Shown in pieces: positions 54,961 through 64,000 of a stretch of 64,000 nt of DNA (positions are counted from its first letter, which is position 1; each line of letters starts with the position of its first letter). The DNA comes from Pseudopithomyces maydicus. Its lineage: Eukaryota; Ascomycota; Dothideomycetes; Pleosporales; Didymosphaeriaceae. The notes beneath the pieces were generated by a model. The model was not told the origin of the DNA and did not search any database. It worked only from the letters and a program-made list of their open reading frames with translations. The stretch is from the NCBI GenBank assembly GCA_026873275.1, contig JANTUC010000012.1:1198001-1262000 (forward strand), read 5' to 3'. The position numbers were made by a program, and so were the translations under genes.

Positions 54961-57308
54961 TCAGCCAATCAACGCAACAAACTGGCCATTGTACTTTTCT
55001 GCCCTCCCACTACCTTCTTCCCACTTCTCAAAAGCCCGCTGGAGATTCCCACCTGCGAATAAGACATCGCCGTGGTCCGAGTACCAGGCCGCGACCGCAT
55101 ATCGAAGACACGGGCTCCCCTTCGTGTGCACCGCAACTGGTGTCCGCGGAGAGTCGCGCCCAGGCGTGACAAGTCTGCAGCTGACCATGAGATCTTCCAG
55201 GTCGCAAGAATGCATTGGCCCAAACGGTTTTCCTGGATCGCCGCTGTCGTCGGGAGGCACAAATGCGATGCGGAAGGCGCGGTCTGCGTGTATGGGATTG
55301 AGTGAGCCGAGGCGTCGCCCTTTGTATCGTATGCACAGCAGCATGCGCTCGGGGTTCCCATCCCAGTTTGCTTCGATGTGCCGCGTGCAGTCTTCTCTGG
55401 GTCCAGATAAAACCACCTCGTGTTCCATCTTGGGACTCATGCCATCCCAGGTAGGAAAGGTCTGAGGGATACCGGTGAGCATCAGGCCCTCTGTATTCCG
55501 GGGCAAGGCACCGGCATCGCAGTCCAGGACGACGAATCGGAAGATGTCCTCGATGGTCTCGCAGTTGTTTACAAGGCTGTTGAAGAGGATGATGCGCTTG
55601 CCGACGACGCCTACGCAGAGCTCTTGGTGGCTGAGGGGTCCGCCAACAACACCCTTTGGGATTTGAACGTCGGCGTTTGCGTACAGCGTCGCGAGGAGGG
55701 ATAGTATGTCTGTGCGCGTCATGCAAAAGGAATTCTCGTCCGAGCCTGAATATAGGCCGTTCATTCCGCGGAAGGATGCGTGGATACGACGGAGGAGAGT
55801 GGCATCTTGGTAACCCCAGCAGCCGGATATGGTTTGGATTTCAAGCGTAGAGGTATCGACTATCTGGGAGAAAATCTGGTAGTAGTATCCCATAAAAAAG
55901 GCCTGGCACACTGTGAAGACTTCGAGTGCTCTGGAATCATCGATGGTCAGTCCTGCTTCACTGCCATCAGGCGCTCTGCTATTTCGAATCAAGTTTGCAA
56001 CCCGTGAAAGCGTATCAGGGTTCTCTTTGCACAGAACCTCCGCCAATCTAACGTTAACCTCTTCTGTGCTGAAAATTGCCAGCAGAGACGCGATCCTCCA
56101 CGGCCCTGAATCTTTCCTACGCTGTTTCGAAACTTTGGTTCCTTGGTTGCGGAATTCCATAATCAGGTCGTTTTGCGTAAATGATGATTCGAGCTCTGCG
56201 AAAGGTCTCAGTGAGATGGATTCTCCAGCTTCTGCACCCTGTTGCCATGCTACGCGGCAGCGAGTCGCGGTTTCCGCAGTTATTGGAAAGGTTGAGAAAG
56301 TTTCCTCCGGTTGGGTGAGAGACACTGTTGTCGATAGCTCACGCTTGGATATCATGCTGCGCGTGTCATTCAGCATTGTACTGCTTCCGTTGTACAATGG
56401 CGCCCGACTATATACCAAGCGACATGGGGTTTCTCTGTCTGATTGTCGCCCAAAGTTCTCGATCTTCAAGATCTCGAAACTGAGGAAGCAGAGACATGAT
56501 GCGATGGCAGCAATATCAGAAGACGAGGTATGATATGTGTCGCTGTCTCGTTGGCAGGCATGAAGCCTTGTACAATCAAGCCTTGATTCAAGAGATCGAT
56601 TCGAACCCTTCGGCATGCGATATTCATTTCTCGTACCTACTACAAACATCAGTCTCCTACTTTAAAAATGTTCGAGGGGGAAGTAAAAAAAGTTGTTTTT
56701 ACCGTTGCTGCTGATCTCCATCCATTAATGCGTATCTGGAGGCTCGAACTGAGTATATCCTCCGTCATCCCAACTCCATCCTGGCTCGAGAAAATGCGCT
56801 GCAGCAACCCCTTACATATGTTCCTCGTCGTCGCAGCCGACGCAAACTCATCCAACGCCGCAACCACACACGTCATCATCGCCGTCCAATTCGAAGAACT
56901 GCAAAGCAACCGCTCAACCTGTTTTCCCTCTAACTTTCTCGGCCTTCCGTTCTCCAGCAACCTCATCTTCTTATTCCATCGCGTTTGAAACCGATTGATA
57001 TCCATGATACCCCTGCGCTTTAAAACATCGTACTCATCCTCCTCCAGCAACGCAAACAACTCCGCATCCCCCTTCTCCGCCGTGTACCAGTTTCCAAGGC
57101 GCCCTGCGAGCGTCACTATGGTCGCAACATCGCTCACGCCGATGCCCGCCGCGATCAAACCGCCGCTTCCCAGCGTCGCCTGAAGCGCCATCCTATTCCG
57201 GTCGTGCTGCACGATTCGGAAAAAGTCAGCAAGCGGGAGGTGGCCTGGGGAGGAAACCAACCAGGTACCTACCGGACCGGGGTCTCTTGTAGTTGTTGTG
57301 CGCTGCAT
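54961..57308 (-). CDS. Fungal protein of unknown function (MALQATLGSGG-type family); one apparent 1-nt frameshift
   Basis: I recognise the sequence type as a widespread fungal family, but no function is known to me. Exon 1 ends at 56703; exon 2 is 56636-54961; the 66-nt intron is GTAAAA...TAGTAG, phase 0. The start is either 57308 or, more in line with the family, the internal ATG at 57191 (MALQATLGSGGLIAAGIGVSD). Exon 1 encodes a helical region (DVATIVTLAGRLGNWYTA, LKRRGIMDINRFQTRWNKKM) and ends RINGWRSAAT. Exon 2 opens VREMNIACRRVRIDLLNQG and reads to MPANE; then the frame must move back by one base near 56541-56552 to continue SDTYHTSSSDIAAIASCL. This break is not in a homopolymer. With one base added exon 2 is a multiple of three; the product would be about 721-760 aa. 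No membrane helix is obvious. Confidence 0.65.
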
Positions 57309-58394
57309 CGAGGCAGACTTTGGACTAGTCACGCCGAGGGAAGTCGTACGGTGATGTGACGCGCTTCACCGGAATTTCGGATGTGTGGTGAGGGCTCTTG
57401 GGGGGTTTGGTAGGACTGATTGGCTTACTATATACCGTGGGCTAACGTGTCTGGGGCCTATTGAAGGGGAGGCAGGGAGGGCAATATATCGAATACGAAG
57501 GCGGTGCATTGGACCACTCAGATGGTACGATGTGCCTTGTCGAGATGATGGCAGGTACATGTGAAGTCTTGTCATGGTTGGTTTGGGCGTATTGAAGATC
57601 GATGCTGTTGAGATTACTACACATGAATGAGAGCTGGATTTAGATAGTTTCTTCATATACCGTCTGTCCTATGTCGTGCTTTAATCAGCTATTACTCCAA
57701 GCAGTTTTTCTAGCACTTGTTTTTTATTCAATTACATCATATATTGCTTGAAAATAATCTACTACCGCATTTTTGTTTATTCCACAAAACAAAGTACTTC
57801 AGTATCCACGGAGCATTATAAAGCATTCCAAAGCACTCTTCCAACTACATTAGATATCTATCTCACTCTACATATACATACATAAATCTCTACCCTCATC
57901 CTCCCTCCCCAGACGAAAAGATATGCAAAAAGGGAGCACAACCGCATAACAAAATGGTAAGAATGCCATGCCACAGCATATATAGTCCGGGTATAAATAA
58001 AAGATGTGTGATTATAAATCTCTAACGTGTACATCCCGACCGTAACTCGTGATCATAACACAGCCGTCAACGTCTCAAGGGAGGACGGAGGCTTAGCGCT
58101 TTCCCAACAACGTATTTCCAAGCATGAGCAGCACATGCGTGTCATTTTTTGGGCGGTTCCAACGCCGTCGCTGAAACGCTAGAAGAATAAGAGTGAAAAA
58201 AGAAAAGAAAGGGAGGAAACACGTTCGTCAGGCGCAAGGGCTTGACATGTAGAAGGAAAAAGAGCGAATAAGGCTGAACGATGTGTGAAGGAAGAAAAAG
58301 CATTGCAAACACTCATGAAGCAGTAGCTTCAACCATGTAAAGAGGGTATCAGGAGAACATGCCGGGTATAGCTAGCTGATTGACAACAGCTCAC
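57309..58394. other. Intergenic, partly AT-rich
   Basis: Promoter of the unknown-family gene and 3' UTR of the CWHC regulator, both minus-strand. The stretch 57,650-57,960 is AT-rich with homopolymeric T and A. No gene is seen. Confidence 0.4.
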
Positions 58395-61247
58395 TCACTG
58401 CGGGAGCCAGAACGAGAGCAAGAACGGGGCGACCAGACGCGCAGTGTACTTTCCCTGGTTGGAGGCCGATACGCTGACGCCCTGACGCAGCTGGAGGTAA
58501 TCAACTAGCATCATCCATTAGCAAACTTTCCTATCCTATCCATGCATGCAGAAGGGAAAAGAAAAACTTACTATTCTCCTTCACCAACTGCGCCACAGAT
58601 CGCACAAATGTCACCGAGCTCTCATCGCCAAACCCAGCCTCCTTCTCCCAGTCCTGGTCGCAGTCTCGCAGTGGATTGCACTTGCGGTTATATTTCCACC
58701 GAAAGATCTGGCTGACGAAGTTCATCCGCTGGTCTACGTCTCGATTGGCAACGTCCGCCTGGGCCTGGGCATCGCGCGCGTCGAAGCCTTCCGTGGCCGC
58801 ACGCGTCGCCATAACTTGATGAATCGTCTTCTGCTGGTCCTCGTGCGCCATGGCCATGCCGACGACGGCGACGAAGGCAGCGAGCCACTTGTCGCAGCCC
58901 TTGCTGGACTTGAAGATTTGCTGGAGCTTGTTGAGGACGAGGGCGAGGGTGGAGCGCTGGACGCGGGCGAAGAAGTATTTCAATTGGCGGGCGGTCATGC
59001 GGGGGAGGTGTAATTTTGAACGTATGCGGCGGGATCGGTGTAGGAGTGCATTTTGGAGAGGGTTTCGGTTTTGGTTTCTTCGGCGATAGTGATGGTGTGC
59101 GACATTATGTAGGTGCAGACGATGAGGCGGAAGACTTCGCGGAGGAGCTTGGCCTGGGAGGGTTCAGCTTGAGTGAATAGGGTTGATAGTATTTACACGT
59201 ACCTCGTCGTCACTCTTCGTCTTGACACGCGTCATGAGCTTGAAAAGCCGGGGTGAGAAATCGTTGTCGTCTTCTGCCCAGCAGATCTCGCCAAAAGCAT
59301 CCAGATGGTTGTCGACGATGTCATTGATATACTTGTCATACTTTTTCTCTTCATTGTGGTTGATGTGCACCATTCCAAGAGCAGGGCTACGCTTCCGGAT
59401 AGTATACCGCTGCTGAGTCACTGGGTCGGTTTGATACTGAAGCTGGACGAGCAATTCTTCCCCACGAGGCTGGAATTCGTACACCTTCACCTGCATACGC
59501 GGCATTGTCCTCTGCTCGCACGTCAAGTATACATTAATCTCTTGGGAGCCCCATTGGTGGATGAATTGAGAGACAAAGTGGGTCAGATGGCTATCCTCGT
59601 GAATCTGCATTACCAAAGTGGGGAGAAAGAATTCCGACAGCTCAATGAGTTTGATACGAGAGCAGCCAAGGCCACAGTCGGCATTAGGTCGCTGAGCACG
59701 TTTCAAGCAACGCTCGCAGGTGTCACCAGGACCGCACTATTAGATGTCAGTTTTAAGTAGATGAAGGACGGAATAACCGTACCTTGTCTCGTTGCAGGAC
59801 GCAGTGCCAGCACGCAACAATCTTACGCATATCGTGCGCCGCTTTCGCAACCTTTGGCTCTAGATGCGTGCCTAAAGCTCGGCCACCTGGTCTGCCAGCA
59901 GTTCTAATCGGGCCTACTTGTCGACGCGCAGTCTGGCTTTCAGGGTCAGGTGATACACCTGTAGAAGACTCCAGCAACGTTCTACTCGGAGAGAATGCTC
60001 CCTCGACAGGGGATGGAGGTGGTATGATCTTAGTAAATGATTGGTGCTGCTGCGAGTCCTGGTCCAGACCCGAGTCTGAGTGCTGGTACGAAGAGAACAT
60101 GCCCTCTGAGCCACCAGGGCTAGATGCGGAAACCAATGGACTAGCAGGCGATTGTATAGTCCTCCCCACAGGCAATTCAATGGAAGTAGCGATCGGCGAA
60201 ATGTGTTGTTGGTGCAATACTTGGTGATGTCCCGTGACAAGGGGAGTTGTAGTAGGGTAATTGGTGAAGGTATGTGGGTCGGGCGAAGGAGATGCCTCAT
60301 GGAACCGCACTGCAACACGACTGCTTCCTGAGACAAACGTCTGAGAATGCACATGTCCTTGGCTAGGCTGCCGACCAGGTCGCTGCTGTTGAATCAAGGC
60401 ACGCGGAGCAACAGAAAGGAAATCCTGCGGCGGCATTACGGGTTCGTTGGGCGAAATGAGATAGTCGGGGTCGGTGTTCTGAACCGCCCAGAAGTTTACG
60501 TCTCTAGGTACGAAAGGAGTATAATCCGTGGGGTCGGTAGCAGGGTCGAAAAAACTGATACCTGAACGGGGTACATTGGGGTTGCGTGGAGGTTGTTCTG
60601 TATTCCAAGGCGCTGCATGGGTTGTGAAGGGTTGGCTGGTGAAATCGTAATTCTGATGCTGATAGACGTCACTCTGTTGCGATTGCGGTTGAATGTCAAA
60701 TTGCTGTGTCGGAAAGTATTGAGGATTAGCAGCTATTGAAGCTTGCACTGCTTCGGTGATGGCTACTCATTGTCAATTAGCTAGGGCACCAAGGACGATT
60801 TAAGAGTCACATGCCTTGCTGGGATATGAAGACATTGCTGTTGTCGACAGCGGCCACAGAGCCGTGAGAGACCTGGGTCGTGATCATGTCGCCGTCACTT
60901 TGATAGAACTCGCGCATCGAGTGCGAATCAAGCATCAAGTCTTCAAAGGTGTCGTTGTCCGGGGTTCTCACAGAGGTTGGCGAGTTGGAGGCGCTGCCAT
61001 CATACACCATGTGCTCCGGATACTGTGCTGGGGGTGGATCAGGTCCCTGGGAGACGTCACGACTCATGGGCGGAGTGCTCAGAGGACCCCGGGGCGAGAG
61101 TCCAGGATGGTTGACCAAAGATGTAGGCGTTTTCGATCGCTGCGGATCATGCTGCTGGTCATAGCTGAAGAGGTCTGTGAAGACGGGAGCCTCAGGTGCC
61201 ATGGACTGGTGCTGTGGCCAGTAGGTCGAGTAGTAGTGAGTAGCCAT
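58395..61247 (-). CDS. Large fungal regulator-like protein with CWHC zinc-cluster motif; one apparent 1-nt frameshift
   Basis: Five exons: 61247-60815, 60762-59783, 59736-59203, 59153-58572 and 58504-58395, about 879 aa. Residues 1-450 are disordered, rich in Gln, Pro and Ser. A Cys cluster then spans intron 2: CWHCVLQRDKCGPGDTCERC, followed by NADCGLGCSR, resembling but not equal to a Zn2Cys6 domain (C-x2-C-x6-C-x5-C-x2-C). The C-terminal half is conserved in fungi: RIKLIELSEFFLP, EEKKYDKYINDIVD, QLKYFFARVQRS, LQQIFKSSKGCDKWLAAF, RWKYNRKCNPLRD, FGDESSVTFVRSVAQLVKEN. The frame breaks at G5 59001-59005 (plus strand); one extra base gives YTSPRMTARQLKYFF and makes exon 4 end in the phase its donor needs. 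Intron 1 (60763-60814) uses a GC donor (GCATGT). Function is presumed nuclear; no pathway is evident. Confidence 0.82.
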
Positions 61248-62779
61248 CCTGACAGTACCGGGAGGCGGCCGTTAGAATATGGGGTCTTTGAGGAGCTGAC
61301 TGGCAATCGCCTTGCAAAATGCCTTACGGAGAGGTGAGCTGGTGGCCGGACGAGCAACGACGCCAAGGCAGCTCGTATTCGCGTGGGCTACACCGCGAAG
61401 GAGCGGTAAGCCGACGAAGCGCACAGCAATGCGAGGGATTCGAATACTCGAGAACGACGGTGGGCAGCGTCAAATGTGCCTTCTGTCTCACGGCACGGCT
61501 GAGGGAAGAAGCTGTTCAAGATGACAGGAGCGGTGCTGGCGAGCGCAATCCGTCGCACCCCTCGTTCCGGTGAAGGGCTGCGGGTGGGGACGCAGCTATT
61601 GGTCTAGCTGCATACCGTGTGCTGCAGAGCATTCGCTTCGCACCAAACACAGACGGCGCGCGGCAAGAGCGAAAATCAATCCACGGGGGACTGGGATCTG
61701 GGACTGTCGGGCTGACGGCGAATTTGCTTCGGGGGCATCTGGGCATGCCTCCGATGAGTGGCATGGGCGGAGATTTTGAAGCCTGAGGCTCGTGGTGGTG
61801 ATATGGGAATGCACTGCGCCACCGCCAACGGAGCCTTCCCAGTGCAAAACGGCAGGCATGCATCAGCCCGTCAGCTAATCAGCAAGTATCGCGGCTCTGC
61901 TGTCTTGACCGGTCGTCCCAAAACGAGCACAAGCAGCCGTGTGCGTCGTCGAGACGCTCAAGCCAGTGGTTTGTGTATAGGCTGCTGGTCCTGGCATCTT
62001 TCCCATGGCGAATCATGTCCACGGTGCTGTGGATCGGCGCGTTGCCAGCGCATACCCAGATACGAGCCGTGGCACGAGGACGAGCAGCGGCAATCGATAC
62101 CATCCTGGCATTAAAGAACGCCGTTGGGGTACATGGAAACCCTAAATTCATACACAATGGCGCACCTCGTGGGTTGGGGCGGTGCTGGTTGGCTTCAGAA
62201 CCTAGTCGTGCATCGCGGGACAAAAGGTGGCTGCGCGCTACACGCCGCTCCCCGTTGATTCTGCCTCGCTGCGCAATGTACCTCATATAAGTAGGTAGCG
62301 TCGGTAGCCGTACGGAGACAGGTGCCAATATGGGATGATTCACATAGTAGAACGTCACTGATGAGATATCTGCAGAGGAAATGGTGAAATCGACCGTGTA
62401 GGCTGGGAGGTAACCTATTTCGGATTTTATTCCGGGCACTCCGGCTGACTCTTCAATCTTAAAGCTCTTGTACGCTTTTTTGTCGAATGTTGGATGTGAT
62501 TTCAATGTGAAAATAGTATCGACGCATATAGAGAAAGATGATTAAATGATACAATTGTAAAAGAACAAAAAAAAACCAACCTGCGTGTTCAATGGAAAGG
62601 GAATATGGAAATCATGGGTGTCTCTTTCCGAACGAAGGACGCTTGCTCAGTATGCTTTGTAAGCTACTCCGACACCGATCGTCACTCCGATCATCATTCC
62701 GACCTAACAGAGATTCCCATGGCACTTGGTCCACTCTCTCTCCAACAAAGCCTCTTTGCACTGGGCGGAAGGCTTCAGA
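61248..62779. other. Divergent intergenic region, 1.5 kb
   Basis: The region separates two divergent regulator genes (61247 minus, 62780 plus). Open frames of up to 208 codons (61879-62505 minus) lack an ATG at the front and any domain. Nothing else is recognised. Confidence 0.4.
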
Positions 62780-64000
62780 ATGCTGAGAAGAAACGGCAAG
62801 CCCAGGTTTGTGCCACCTCGTGACTGCCGAAAGCTTAATCAAAGCTTATACCTTTTTAGGTCTTGCGAGCCATGTCGCATATCCAAAATTCGCTGCGACC
62901 ATGCAACGCCCACTTGTGAAAAGTGCAAGACGCGAGGCATTACAGAACAAGTCAGAAACGGCCCACTGCCCAAATTGCGTGTTGTTTTGACAATGTGATA
63001 TAGTGCTTCTACCATCCTGCGCCCATGACACGCCCTCCAGGCGTGCCTCGCAAGAAGCCCGAACCTCGCCGTCGCGTTGCGGAAGCGCGTCAAAATGCAA
63101 CGCGCCATCACGGGACTCGCCCCTCTCTGAGCTTGAGTCCTACCACGCTTCGGAATGAAATTGGAGTTCCGTCCATGGTGAATGCGTGGCCAACCCCTCC
63201 TGAATCTGCAACGCGAACCGCCCAAAGCACCTCTGACTCCTCCCGGTCTTTCTACCTGGGAAGTACCAGCTATGCGAGCGTATTTGCAGGAGAGGAACCT
63301 CTTTCCAGTGCACTGCCCGAGCAACTTCCTCCAAGTACCAATGGCACGCCGACCATAGTGGCCAGTGGACTGGAGGCGGCTCGACACTGCCGCATGACGA
63401 TAGGCAGCCTAGTCATATCCAAGTGCGAGCAGTTTCAATTTTTAGAGCGTCTCGTAAAATCCTACTTCGCCATCAATCATGCATCCGCACTGATCGGTCC
63501 ATTGATATTGTCGGCTCTGCCTCAGATGCGTAGAGACTTGGATTACATCGCATCTCAAAGTGATAACCCGTATCCTTTGCTCGCAGAGATTACCAAGAAC
63601 AGCTGCCAGCCGCTGAAAGTCCCGCCCACGATGCTGCCATCCGAGTTTCACTCGCTGTGGACCGGTCCAAACTTACGATGGGAAGCTTTAGGTTTAATCA
63701 TGATCCTAGCAGCATCGTCCGCGCAATTCTCGCCCCCAGACGACCCTTTGTTTCTACTTGGAAATGGCGATCGAGTGAATAAAGACGACTTCATCGAGGA
63801 TATGATACATGCTACTAACGACTGCATCACCCTTTGTCAAGTTCACGGTGCTGTGAATGATATAATGGTCTGGCTTCTGTACAACAACATGCTTGTGCAG
63901 AGCAACTTCTATGGTGACAATTGTACGTAGCTCTATCTGTTCACAATTGCCCTCACTGACAAATGCAGACCATGGAGTATGGCGCCGAACCAGCGATACC
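62780..64000 (+). CDS. Zn2Cys6 transcription factor, truncated by window end
   Basis: Exons seen: 62780-62805, 62860-62950, 63004-63922 and 63969 onward, phases 2, 0 and 1; the 3' part lies outside the window. The product begins MLRRNGKPRSCEPCRISKIR, giving a zinc cluster C11-x2-C14-x6-C21-x6-C28-x2-C31-x8-C40 with the last Cys in exon 3 (EQCFYHPAP). Ser/Thr/Pro-rich linker follows, then the start of a fungal middle homology region (FQFLERLVKSYFAINHASALIGPLIL, LWTGPNLRWEALGLIMILAAS, ATNDCITLCQVHGAVNDIMVWLLYNNMLVQSNFYGDN). The target pathway is unknown. The short 26-nt first exon plus introns inside the Cys cluster is common in this class. Confidence 0.87.

Noticed and set aside
61879..62505. 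208-codon minus-strand frame
   Set aside because: It begins with TTG rather than ATG and contains nothing recognisable.

Overview
The window is nuclear DNA of a filamentous ascomycete (Pezizomycotina; a Dothideomycete is my guess but cannot be proven from sequence). The evidence is many short introns (46-105 nt) with GTAAGT-type donors, Kozak-type CCACCATG starts, fungal-only families (Zn2Cys6 regulators, Mug190, HpcH/SDR/regulator cluster), no operons, and GC-rich intergenic DNA with microsatellites. I see 20 genes. I see no rRNA, tRNA, CRISPR array, phage or intact transposon.

Layout. 0.3-7 kb: MCT-family MFS transporter, membrane-anchored pseudokinase, dolichol kinase. 7-18 kb: M1 aminopeptidase Ape2/Aap1, a Mug190-type SMP/C2 lipid-transfer protein, and a thioesterase that diverges from it. 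18-23 kb: ribosomal protein eL36, then a divergent pair made of a TUG/UBX p97 cofactor and a thioredoxin-like/PITH protein. 23-35 kb: a long gene-poor stretch around one C2H2 stress regulator of the Msn2/MsnA/Seb1 type. 35-43 kb: Dph6-RidA-RidA diphthamide ligase, then HpcH/HpaI aldolase, Zn2Cys6 regulator and short-chain dehydrogenase. 44-54 kb: WW/PhoD-like protein, Fmp32/CCDC90-type mitochondrial protein, 14-3-3, Dph4. 55-64 kb: a fungal family of unknown function, a large regulator with a CWHC-type zinc cluster, and a Zn2Cys6 regulator cut by the window end.

The strongest overall observation is that seven otherwise conserved genes contain ten apparent one-base deletions, each inside or beside a short run of G or C (4-6 bases). 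In each case one extra base restores the conserved protein and, where an intron follows, the correct splice phase. The likeliest cause is homopolymer under-calling in the assembly; the alternatives (true pseudogenes, -1 slippage) are stated in the findings. An eleventh shift, in the unknown-family gene, is not at a homopolymer. Gene models below are written with this in mind.

Other points worth attention: a thioredoxin-like protein that has lost one active-site Cys and shares a 368-bp promoter with a Cdc48/p97 cofactor; two identical CCG-N7-CGG elements in the promoter between the Zn2Cys6 regulator and the dehydrogenase; 8- and 12-nt micro-exons in the 14-3-3 gene; and a degenerate serial duplication of the dehydrogenase gene's 3' end.
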